This document shows positions 1 through 6,022 of a DNA stretch of 10,045 nucleotides, piece by piece. The position numbers were made by a program, and so were the translations under genes. The DNA is from Nitrospira sp. (GTDB lineage: Bacteria > Nitrospirota > Nitrospiria > Nitrospirales > Nitrospiraceae), in contig JACOEF010000240.1 of the NCBI GenBank assembly GCA_024998705.1, forward strand, positions 1 to 10,045. Reading direction: 5' to 3'. Below the pieces are notes generated by a model. It saw only the letters and a program-made list of their open reading frames with translations. It did not search any database and was not told the origin of the DNA. Position 1 is the stretch's first letter; each line of letters opens with the position of its first letter.

Positions 1-1
1 C

Positions 2-976
2 GTGCTATGTGGGCGGGATGCGTCTCGTACCCGTGCCATGGCGCAACGGCTCGGTGTGCCGGAAACCTCCCTCGACCATGAAGGCCTGTGTGCCCGCCCC
101 GACATTGATGCGGTGACCATTGCGACGCCGAATGTGTTGCATGCTCGCCAGGCTCTGGCTGCGTTTGCCGCCGGGAAGCATGTCTTCTGCGAGAAACCAC
201 TGGGAATGAACGTAGCGGAAGCCGCGAGCATGCTTCGAGCCGCAGAGCGGAGTCAGAAGATTCACCAGGTCGCATTTACGTATCGATATTTGTATGGGGT
301 GCAAGAGCTGAAGCGTCGATTGTTGAACGGGGAGATCGGAGACCCGTATTACGTCTCGGTGCACTTTGATTCGTGGGATGGGATGAATACGGATGCCACG
401 ATCGGTTTCCGTGATCAGTTAGCCGTGGCGGGTGGCGGCGTGCTTTATGACGTCGGGTCTCATCTGTTCGACATCGTGGGGTTTGTGCTCGGGCCCATTG
501 AGGCTGTCACCGGCAGTACCGTTCTGGTTCCGAGGGAACGTTCCGATCCCAGTACCGGAAGGCTCACTCCGGTCGAGACGGATGATATCGCGTCGGCGTC
601 TTTCCTCTGCAGGAATGGAGTTCGTGGGCAGTTGTTTGCGAGTCGTGCGACACCGGACTCCGGCGAGAAATCCTACATCAAGGTGGTCGGGCGGCGCGGC
701 GCGCTGAAGGCGTCATTGAGCCGCGGTGCGGTCGATGTGTTGAAGGTGTCGCGTCCCACACAGCCGGCCTGGGAGGTCGTGCCCTTGCCGGAAGAGGCCT
801 CTGATGGCCGGCCCCACTGTCTTGCGCGCATGATGCGGAGTTTTGTTGAGGCCTGCCTGCAGGGGCGCTTGAATCGTGAAGTCGATGCCTCGTTTCTGGA
901 TGGGTATGCTGTTCAGCAAGCTCTTTCCGCCGTACTCGATACTGCGCCTCGGCAGCCGTGGATTCATCTAAAGTGA
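2..976 (+). CDS. Gfo/Idh/MocA-family NAD(P)-dependent oxidoreductase, 5'-truncated by window edge
   Basis: This is the C-terminal 324 codons of a sugar or sugar-nucleotide dehydrogenase. The frame is open to the window edge, and its first visible residues (VLCGRDASRTRAMAQRLGVP) match the second strand of the Rossmann fold. The true start and the GxGxxG nucleotide loop therefore lie upstream, probably 20-40 residues away; the GTG at position 2 is an internal valine. Family motifs seen are AVTIATPN (37-44), the HVFCEKPLG segment with the conserved EKP lysine (visible residue 65), and GGGVLYDVGSHLFD (144-157), whose Asp150 and His154 sit where the family has its catalytic D-x3-H. Members oxidise or reduce a sugar ring position with NAD(P), often making uronic, keto or amino-sugar precursors for surface glycans, in the cytoplasm. 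The exact substrate cannot be told. A 348-base gap separates it from the glycan operon, so it may belong to an upstream operon of the same pathway. The family call is firm; the role is inferred. Confidence 0.9.
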   Translation: MLCGRDASRTRAMAQRLGVPETSLDHEGLCARPDIDAVTIATPNVLHARQALAAFAAGKHVFCEKPLGMNVAEAASMLRAAERSQKIHQVAFTYRYLYGVQELKRRLLNGEIGDPYYVSVHFDSWDGMNTDATIGFRDQLAVAGGGVLYDVGSHLFDIVGFVLGPIEAVTGSTVLVPRERSDPSTGRLTPVETDDIASASFLCRNGVRGQLFASRATPDSGEKSYIKVVGRRGALKASLSRGAVDVLKVSRPTQPAWEVVPLPEEASDGRPHCLARMMRSFVEACLQGRLNREVDASFLDGYAVQQALSAVLDTAPRQPWIHLK

Positions 977-1062
977 ATAGCGCTCGGTAGGGACCTCTCC
1001 GGCTCCCGCCATGCTTTGAGAGGGGGATTGATGGCGTGGGACGCCTCACGGGGATGAGGGGA

Positions 1063-1087
1063 GGCGAGAAAACAAGTATTTTTCGCC
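1063..1087 (+). repeat. Bulged hairpin in the leader of the glycan operon
   Basis: GGCGA (1063-1067) pairs with TCGCC (1083-1087). After a single bulged G, AAAA (1069-1072) pairs with TTTT (1079-1082), leaving a six-base loop. This makes a nine-pair stem. There is no T-run after the stem, so a simple rho-independent terminator is unlikely. The T-rich arm lies within the stem. Function unknown. Confidence 0.35.
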
Positions 1088-1274
1088 CGTTAGTGGGTGG
1101 CATGCTACGATTTGTAACTGGAGCGCATCTGACGGCCATTGCCCACGGCCTGCGACGGAGGCGGACGGTTCCTGTGGAAAGAGGCTCCGTTCCTGGTACG
1201 TGATTCAGGCGTAGTGCGCACGACTTCCCGTGGCTACTCCTACCGTGTCGCAGCGTGGGATGCGCCGTGCGGGG

Positions 1275-1290
1275 TGCATCACGAGATGCA
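1275..1290 (+). repeat. Perfect 6-bp hairpin before the first glycosyltransferase gene
   Basis: TGCATC (1275-1280), loop ACGA, GATGCA (1285-1290): a perfect inverted repeat 34 bases ahead of the chosen ATG at 1325 and 13 bases ahead of the purine-rich ribosome-binding stretch. It could be a leader hairpin or an operator half-site pair, or it could be chance. Confidence 0.35.
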
Positions 1291-1303
1291 TGGCTTCACT
1301 TTT

Positions 1304-1313
1304 GGATAGGGGG
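1304..1313 (+). promoter_or_regulatory. Ribosome-binding stretch deciding the start of the first glycosyltransferase
   Basis: The stretch GGATAGGGGG ends 11 bases before ATG 1325 but only 2 bases before GTG 1316. The ATG is the better-spaced start, so the shorter protein is preferred. The two starts differ by three residues only. Confidence 0.5.
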
Positions 1314-1324
1314 CTGTGACGGTC

Positions 1325-2602
1325 ATGAGCGAGACCAGCGCGAAACCGCAATGCGAACCAGGGGCTGGGGAAATAGGTGCCCTGCCTGTTGGGCGTCCCT
1401 TGGTCAGTGTTGTGATTCCAACCTATAAACGGGCACAGCTCCTCAGGAAAGCCATTATCTCTGCACTGGCACAGGAGAAATCCGGTGAACTCTTCGACAT
1501 GGAGATCATCGTGGTGGATGACTGTTCGCCGGATGACACTCCCCAAGTGGCGGCGGACTTCCCACAAGTCCAGTACCTGCGATTGCAGAAGAATAGCGGG
1601 GCGTCAGGGGCGCGCAATGCGGGCATTAAGCGGGCACGAGGTAAATATGTGGCGCTCCTGGACGACGACGACGAATTCCTCACGCACAAACTGATGGTGC
1701 AAGTCCCGATTCTTGAGGCGCATCCTGAGGGCGGCGTGCTGTATGGCCAAAGTGTCGTGACCGGCAGCGAGGTCCCCCTCCTGCTCTGGCCCGAGTGGGG
1801 TCCATCCGGAAACGTGCTGGAGGCGTTTGTCACCACGACCGACGACTTTCTACATCCGCCCACATGGCTTGTCCGGCGAGAGTTGTTCGAACGTGCAGGG
1901 TATTTCGATGAGAGTATAGCCGGGATGGAACATTATGACATGGCGCTCAGAATCGCCGCGCTGACACCCTGGATGTTTCTTGCCGGCGGGCCGGTTGCGC
2001 GCGGGCGTTACTCGCAACAAGGGCTATGGTACAGCACGATTGTAAACGGTACCAACGAACGGCAACTCCCGCAAATTGTCGAAGCCGTGCTGGAACGGTT
2101 GCCCGCCACGGCGGAAGCGGATCGCGTGAGGCGAAAGGCGCGGGCTGCCGTGTGTGCGAGTATCGCCCACCAACGGTGGTGGAGCGGCGGGGGATTGAAG
2201 CCGACTCGTGAGCATCTGTTGATGTCGCTGCGTGCCGCGCCCTGGTTACTGCAGGAGCCGGCAGTATTGGATTGGCTGAAGCGTATCGCCGGTGCGTCGG
2301 CGGCCACGTCGAGGAATCCGGTTCGTGAAGTGAAGTCCTTTTGGGAGGAGATCGGGCGTGCCATTGCCGCTGGTCCGGCTCCTTCTTCGCCTCCCACACG
2401 TCGGCTGCTGGGAGAGTTGCTGGAGGCGGCAGCCACGACGCTTCAGAGCGGTTCCCCCCGGATGGCCAGGGTGGTGGCGCTCAGCGCATTGTTCCAGGAT
2501 CCCGGCTACTGGGTGCAGTGGCGGCGGTTGGCGAATGTCTATCGACTTGTCTGTCAGTCTCCACGCATCGCGGAGGCCGCATCTGTGGGTTCCAGTCGAT
2601 AG
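1325..2602 (+). CDS. Family 2 glycosyltransferase (GT-A fold) with long C-terminal extension
   Basis: Inverting glycosyltransferase of 425 residues that should transfer a sugar from a nucleotide-sugar donor to a growing lipid-linked glycan at the cytoplasmic face of the membrane. The GT-A domain spans about residues 26-230. It has the entry strand VSVVIPTYKRAQLL (27-40), IIVVDDCSPDDT (61-72) for nucleotide binding, SGASGARNAG (91-100), and the metal-binding acidic cluster LLDDDDEF (111-118). WLVRRELFERAGYFDE (181-196) and GMEHYDMALRIA (200-211) match the acceptor-side region. No transmembrane segment is seen in the catalytic part. Residues about 245-425 form an extension rich in Arg, Ala and Trp, which I cannot assign; it looks helical and may bind membrane or partner proteins. 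The start at 1325 is chosen on ribosome-binding spacing; GTG 1316 is the alternative. It heads a six-gene run. Donor and linkage cannot be predicted. Confidence 0.92.
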   Translation: MSETSAKPQCEPGAGEIGALPVGRPLVSVVIPTYKRAQLLRKAIISALAQEKSGELFDMEIIVVDDCSPDDTPQVAADFPQVQYLRLQKNSGASGARNAGIKRARGKYVALLDDDDEFLTHKLMVQVPILEAHPEGGVLYGQSVVTGSEVPLLLWPEWGPSGNVLEAFVTTTDDFLHPPTWLVRRELFERAGYFDESIAGMEHYDMALRIAALTPWMFLAGGPVARGRYSQQGLWYSTIVNGTNERQLPQIVEAVLERLPATAEADRVRRKARAAVCASIAHQRWWSGGGLKPTREHLLMSLRAAPWLLQEPAVLDWLKRIAGASAATSRNPVREVKSFWEEIGRAIAAGPAPSSPPTRRLLGELLEAAATTLQSGSPRMARVVALSALFQDPGYWVQWRRLANVYRLVCQSPRIAEAASVGSSR

Positions 2603-2638
2603 CGACTGTACGTAAATCAACTCCGTGCAGGGTCGTCC

Positions 2639-3514
2639 ATGAAACTGAGTGTCATCGTTCCCTGTTGGAATGCGGCGCCAACGATCGAAGACGTGTTCTG
2701 CGGCTTGCTCGATCAGGCTTGGCCGGATGAGTGGGAAGTGATTATCGCGGATAGCGGCTCGACGGACGATCTCCCGCACATTGTCGCGCGCTACGAGGGG
2801 CAGTTGCCCGGTCTACGTATCGTGGATGCATCCGCCCGGCGAGGCGCTGCACACGCCAGAAACGTGGGTGTCAAGGCTGCGACGGGGGACGGGCTGTTGT
2901 TCTGCGATGCGGATGACATTCCTGGCTCAGGCTGGGCCGCCGCGATGGAGGCCGCTCTCCGCAGATATGAGTTTGTCGCCTGTCGCCTGGATTTCGAGCA
3001 GCTCAATCCTCCGTCGCTTCGAATGGCGCGTCAACATACACAGGCCACCGCGCTGCAGCAGTTCCGCTTCTTGCCGTTTCCGCATGCCGGCGCCGGAACG
3101 TTGGGGATTACACGGGTGCTGCATGAGGCAGTTGGCGGATTTGATGAAGCGATTCCAATTTGTGAAGATGTCGACTATTGTATGAGAATCCAGCAGCAGG
3201 GGACGCAGTTGACGTTTGTTCCCGAGGCGGTGCTGCATTGCCGTCTGCGCAGAAGTGCTCGAGGCGCCTATGTTCAAGCGTCGCGTTATGCGGAGTACGA
3301 GGTCTTTCTGTACAAGAGATATGGCAGCCGGTCTTCCTCGGAGTGGTGGCGATGGCGTCAGTACGTACACGCCTGGCGGTTTCTCTTAGTGCGTGTTCCG
3401 GAATTGCTCCGGACTCCGGAAGGAAAAGCGATGTTGTGGTGGCGTCTTGGTCGTCTCATGGGATCGCTCAAAGGCAGTCTGCGGTTTTGGGCGCCTCCGG
3501 CCATGGTGGAGTAG
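2639..3514 (+). CDS. Family 2 glycosyltransferase
   Basis: A second GT-A glycosyltransferase, 291 residues, beginning almost directly with the first Rossmann strand (LSVIVPCWNAAPTIED, 3-18). Motifs seen are EVIIADSGSTDD (33-44), RGAAHARNVGVKAATGD (68-84), the metal-binding LLFCDADDIPG (86-96), GGFDEAIPICEDVDYCMRI (166-184) with Glu176-Asp177 at the place of the usual catalytic base, and VPEAVLHCRLR (194-204). This full motif set suggests an active enzyme. The C-terminal 80 residues are basic and Trp-rich (EWWRWRQYVHAWRFLL, 235-250), consistent with a peripheral amphipathic membrane contact; no signal peptide is present. The gene follows the previous one by 36 bases and its ribosome-binding site is weak (CAGGG near 2628-2632), so coupling is likely. 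It shares an 18-base exact repeat with the downstream deacetylase gene (3395-3412). It probably adds one residue of the exported glycan; the sugar is unknown. Confidence 0.93.
   Translation: MKLSVIVPCWNAAPTIEDVFCGLLDQAWPDEWEVIIADSGSTDDLPHIVARYEGQLPGLRIVDASARRGAAHARNVGVKAATGDGLLFCDADDIPGSGWAAAMEAALRRYEFVACRLDFEQLNPPSLRMARQHTQATALQQFRFLPFPHAGAGTLGITRVLHEAVGGFDEAIPICEDVDYCMRIQQQGTQLTFVPEAVLHCRLRRSARGAYVQASRYAEYEVFLYKRYGSRSSSEWWRWRQYVHAWRFLLVRVPELLRTPEGKAMLWWRLGRLMGSLKGSLRFWAPPAMVE
3395..3412 (+). repeat. 18-base direct repeat, copy 1 (in second glycosyltransferase gene)
   Basis: GTTCCGGAATTGCTCCGG occurs here and again at 4191-4208. In both genes it is read in the same frame and gives VPELLR (residues 253-258 here). 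The flanking bases differ. Confidence 0.9.
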
Positions 3515-3530
3515 CGGTAGAACCAATCCG

Positions 3531-4262
3531 ATGCATCCCAGGACGGTGATTTCCACAGCCGTGAGGAAAGCGTTAGGGAGTGTGACCCATGTGGTCACCG
3601 ACAAGTCCATTGCGGCGCTGACGTTTGATGATGGACCGGATCCCCAGAGTACACCGCTGGTCCTGGCCCTCCTGGAGAAATATCACGCACGAGGGACGTT
3701 TTTTCTGGTCGGAGAAGCTGCCGCCAACCAGCCTGATCTTGTTAAGCGAATTACCGCCGGCGGGCATGCGATCGGCCTCCATTCATGGGACCATCGCGCC
3801 TTCCCCAGTCTTTCCGGTCGCGAGCGACGCCGACAAATCCGCGCATGTGAACGCGAGCTGGGCTCCCACGCCGCTCGTCTTTTTCGGCCTCCCTACGGCG
3901 AACCAACAGTGGTCACCCGGCTTGAGGCATTGCTGCTGGGCTACGAGGTGGTAGGGTGGAACGTCAATAGCGGGGACTGGTATCAATCGGATTCCGCCGC
4001 GTTGAGCCGCTATTTGCTGGACAGTCTGGAACCGGGTGCGATCGTCCTGCTGCATGATACGTTATTCGATAAGGGGGCTCCCGCACATGGCGTCGATGCG
4101 GAACATCAATCTTGGCCGGATCGCCAGGTGATGTTACAGGCCCTGGAGATCCTGCTGGAACAATCGAGGGAACGATACCGATTTGTGACGGTTCCGGAAT
4201 TGCTCCGGTCCGGTTCGCCCCGGCGGTCGTTCTGGTTTAAGCCGTCACTGGCAAAGTCCTAA
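3531..4262 (+). CDS. NodB-type polysaccharide deacetylase (carbohydrate esterase family 4), no export signal
   Basis: A metal-dependent deacetylase of 243 residues expected to remove N-acetyl (or O-acetyl) groups from a sugar. All five family motifs are present: TFDDGPD (31-37; Asp33 the usual base, Asp34 a metal ligand), HSWDH (84-88; His84 and His88 metal ligands), RPPYG (119-123), GWNVNSGDW (142-150), and IVLLHD (171-176; His175 the usual acid). The start at ATG 3531 lies 16 bases after the previous stop; the ribosome-binding site is weak. The frame stays open upstream to ATG 3393, but that extension would overlap the glycosyltransferase by 122 bases and does not look like a signal peptide. 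The 30 residues before the catalytic domain carry no hydrophobic segment, so the enzyme appears cytosolic, unlike many family members that act on exported or cell-wall glycans. It may therefore act on a sugar nucleotide or lipid-linked intermediate before export. Fold and chemistry are firm; location and substrate are inferred. Confidence 0.93.
   Translation: MHPRTVISTAVRKALGSVTHVVTDKSIAALTFDDGPDPQSTPLVLALLEKYHARGTFFLVGEAAANQPDLVKRITAGGHAIGLHSWDHRAFPSLSGRERRRQIRACERELGSHAARLFRPPYGEPTVVTRLEALLLGYEVVGWNVNSGDWYQSDSAALSRYLLDSLEPGAIVLLHDTLFDKGAPAHGVDAEHQSWPDRQVMLQALEILLEQSRERYRFVTVPELLRSGSPRRSFWFKPSLAKS
4191..4208 (+). repeat. 18-base direct repeat, copy 2 (near the 3' end of the deacetylase gene)
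   Basis: Exact second copy of the 18-mer at 3395-3412, again encoding VPELLR, about 18 codons before the deacetylase stop. The two proteins belong to unrelated families. Confidence 0.9.
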
Positions 4263-4267
4263 GGGAG
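4261..4267 (+). promoter_or_regulatory. Ribosome-binding site overlapping the deacetylase stop codon
   Basis: AAGGGAG overlaps the last two bases of the TAA stop of the deacetylase and lies five bases before the GTG start at 4273. It supports that GTG as the real start and suggests translational coupling of the two genes. Confidence 0.6.
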
Positions 4268-4272
4268 TATTC

Positions 4273-5121
4273 GTGGCCAACGAACGTACTGCGCAAGCTG
4301 AAGCCGTGAGTCGTGTTGCGGTGGTGGTGCCTGCATACAACCGGACCGAGTTTACGTCGGATGAAGACATTTCGTTTCGACACCTGGAACATTTTCTCGG
4401 CCGGTATGACAAATATCTCGTCGTGCCGCAGAGTTTGGACATTGAGCGGCCGGGATACCGCATCCAACGGTTTGCGGATTCGTATTTCGGCAGCGCGAAC
4501 GCCAATACGAGGTTGATGCTCTCGCCGCTCTTCTACGAAGCGTTCAAGGCCTACGAGTACATCTTAATTTATCAGCTGGATGCCCTGGTGTTTTCCGATC
4601 AATTGATCGAGTGGTGCGACACCGGGTTGGATTACATCGGCTCGCCATGGATGCACTCGAATGACAGCCCCTGGGTGTCGACGCCTCGTGTCGGAAACGG
4701 CGGGTTTTCGCTGAGAAAGGTGCCGAGTTTCCTCAAGGTACTGTCGTCTGATCGATATTGGATCGATCCCGAGGTGTATTGGCAGTCGGTGGTCTCAAGC
4801 ACGTCGATTCCTCTGCGATGGTTGTATCTTCCATGGAAATGGTTCAAGTACATCAAGCGGTACAACGGAGTGACACGAGAAGTGAGCCAGTGGTATTTGC
4901 GGCCTGATGGGACCAGAAATGAAGACCACTTCTGGTCGACTGAGGCAGTGCGGTACGACCCTGAATTTAAGGTGGCCTCCTTCGAGGAGGGCTTGCGTTT
5001 CGGGTTTGAAGTGACCCCTCAGATCTGTTTCGAACTCAATCAACGCCGCCTTCCGTTCGGCTGCCACGCTTGGCCGCGGTACGACCGTTCATTTTGGGAA
5101 CCCCATCTCATCAAACGCTAG
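4273..5121 (+). CDS. DUF5672 family protein, predicted glycosyltransferase-like
   Basis: 282 residues, starting at GTG with a good ribosome-binding site. I recognise the conserved DUF5672 blocks: VAVVVPAYN (15-23), EYILIYQLDALVFSDQL (95-111), DYIGSPWM (120-127), VGNGGFSLRKV (140-150), NEDHFW (216-221), VASFEEGLRFGFE (234-246) and PFGCHAW (261-267). The family is uncharacterised biochemically as far as I know, but it is commonly found among glycosyltransferases. Its pattern (a QLD acidic motif like a DxD, a GNGGFSLR block, then an E-D motif) resembles GT-A enzymes that transfer a sugar with a metal ion. The neighbours support a role in building the exported glycan: the deacetylase ends 10 bases before it and the export permease starts 10 bases after. 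No signal peptide or transmembrane helix is seen; WLYLPWKWFKYIKRY (183-197) is an aromatic-basic patch that could touch the membrane. Family assignment is confident; enzymatic role is inference. Confidence 0.85.
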   Translation: MANERTAQAEAVSRVAVVVPAYNRTEFTSDEDISFRHLEHFLGRYDKYLVVPQSLDIERPGYRIQRFADSYFGSANANTRLMLSPLFYEAFKAYEYILIYQLDALVFSDQLIEWCDTGLDYIGSPWMHSNDSPWVSTPRVGNGGFSLRKVPSFLKVLSSDRYWIDPEVYWQSVVSSTSIPLRWLYLPWKWFKYIKRYNGVTREVSQWYLRPDGTRNEDHFWSTEAVRYDPEFKVASFEEGLRFGFEVTPQICFELNQRRLPFGCHAWPRYDRSFWEPHLIKR

Positions 5122-5131
5122 TGGGATCTGT

Positions 5132-6022
5132 ATGACGATGAAGGCCTCAAATAGTCTCGATGTCCCTGCCGTGCCGGTTCCCACTCGTGGGCATGTTGTG
5201 CGAACACCGACTGTTAAAATTCGACCGAGTCGGGGATTGCTACACCTCGATTTGGGAGCGCTCTGGCAGTATCGCGAGTTGCTTGTCTTTCTGGTGTGGC
5301 GCGATACCAAGGTGCGGTATAAGCAGGCGGTCATCGGGGCCGGTTGGGCCGTGTTTCAGCCGCTGATCTCCATGCTTCTGTTCACGGCGATTTTTAGTTA
5401 TCTGGCCAAATTGCCTTCGGATGGAGTGCCCTATCCATTGTTTGCCTATGCCGGGTTGCTGCCGTGGAATTTTATCGCGCAAGCGACCAGCCGGAGTGGC
5501 ACCAGTTTGGTGGGGGAATCCCATCTCATCAGTAAAGTGTATTTCCCCCGGTTAATCATCCCCCTGGCCGCCGCTGCGACTCCGGCCGTCGATTTGTTGT
5601 GCTCCTTGCTCATGATGATTCCGCTGATGCTATGGTTCGGCATGACTCCGGGGTGGCAGATCCTCTTGTTTCCCATCTTCCTGGTCATGGCGTTACTGGC
5701 GGCCTTGGCGGTCAGTTTGTGGTTCTCAGCCTTGCATGTGAAGTTTCGGGACGTAGGACACATCATTCCCTTCTTTGTGCAGTTCTGGATGTTCGCCTCT
5801 CCGGTCGTCTATCCCATCAGCCTCATTCCCGAGAAATGGCGGGCGCTCTATAGCCTGAATCCTGTGGTCGGCGTGGTTGAGGGATTTCGGTGGACCTTAC
5901 TGGGCCAGCGCGCGCCCTCACTGGAGATGATGTTGCCGAGCCTCGCGATCGTGTTGCTGCTGTTTGTGAGCGGGGTCATCTACTTCAAGCGTATGGAGCG
6001 CACCTTTGCGGATGTTATCTAA
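5132..6022 (+). CDS. wzm: ABC-2 type polysaccharide export permease (Wzm-like)
   Basis: The 296-residue membrane subunit of an ABC transporter that moves lipid-linked O-antigen or capsule-like glycan across the inner membrane. After a 40-residue cytoplasmic tail comes the typical interface helix and first membrane entry: YRELLVFLVWRDTKVRYKQ (47-65), then GWAVFQPLISMLLFTAIFSYLA (71-92). Further hydrophobic segments lie around 101-117, 140-169, 174-203, 210-232 and 267-286, about six in all, as usual for ABC2_membrane exporters. Conserved landmarks are LPWNF (110-114), KVYFPRLIIPLA (135-146), KFRDVGHIIPF (204-214), SPVVYPISLIPE (223-234) and LNPVVGVVEGFRW (242-254). The start ATG 5132 follows the previous stop by 10 bases; ATG 5138 is a possible alternative. 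The stop and the ATPase start share one base (TAATG), a sign of coupled, matched production of the two subunits. The symbol is given by function; no species-specific name is implied. Confidence 0.95.
   Translation: MTMKASNSLDVPAVPVPTRGHVVRTPTVKIRPSRGLLHLDLGALWQYRELLVFLVWRDTKVRYKQAVIGAGWAVFQPLISMLLFTAIFSYLAKLPSDGVPYPLFAYAGLLPWNFIAQATSRSGTSLVGESHLISKVYFPRLIIPLAAAATPAVDLLCSLLMMIPLMLWFGMTPGWQILLFPIFLVMALLAALAVSLWFSALHVKFRDVGHIIPFFVQFWMFASPVVYPISLIPEKWRALYSLNPVVGVVEGFRWTLLGQRAPSLEMMLPSLAIVLLLFVSGVIYFKRMERTFADVI

Larger units (their letters stand above)
977..1324. other. Intergenic region with short inverted repeats, probable promoter/leader of the glycan operon
   Basis: No reading frame here looks like a gene on either strand. 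Several short inverted repeats are visible: CCTCTC/GAGAGG (994-999 with 1018-1023), GGCGT-GGG-ACGCC (1033-1045), CCTCA/TGAGG (1044-1048 with 1055-1059), a bulged stem at 1063-1087, ACGGAG/CTCCGT enclosing TTCC-TGT-GGAA in the 1150s-1190s, and TGCATC-ACGA-GATGCA (1275-1290). None is followed by a run of T, so none is a clear intrinsic terminator. A TACGAT at 1106-1111 could be a -10 box, but no good -35 box sits at the right distance. The region most likely ends the upstream transcript and starts the operon that follows; this is inference from gene layout. Confidence 0.5.

Noticed and set aside
1098..1115. Possible sigma-54 promoter (TGGCATG followed by TTTGT)
   Set aside because: The -24 half looks reasonable, but the TTTG that would serve as the -12 half is two bases too far away and the GC of the -12 element is missing.
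678..1139. 153-codon minus-strand open frame reaching into the intergenic gap
   Set aside because: Mostly antisense to the oxidoreductase gene, rich in Arg, Pro and His as expected of a shadow frame, and without a recognisable domain.
2246..2779. 177-codon minus-strand open frame
   Set aside because: It is antisense to two clear glycosyltransferase genes and its composition is that of a mirrored GC-rich codon pattern; no motif is recognisable.
3393..3530. Upstream extension of the deacetylase frame to ATG 3393
   Set aside because: It would overlap the glycosyltransferase gene by 122 bases, and the added residues look like an out-of-frame reading rather than a signal peptide or domain.
5890..6021. 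Upstream extension of the Wzt frame to 5890
   Set aside because: It lies entirely within the permease gene, and the sequence from 6022 begins with the normal N-terminus of the family.
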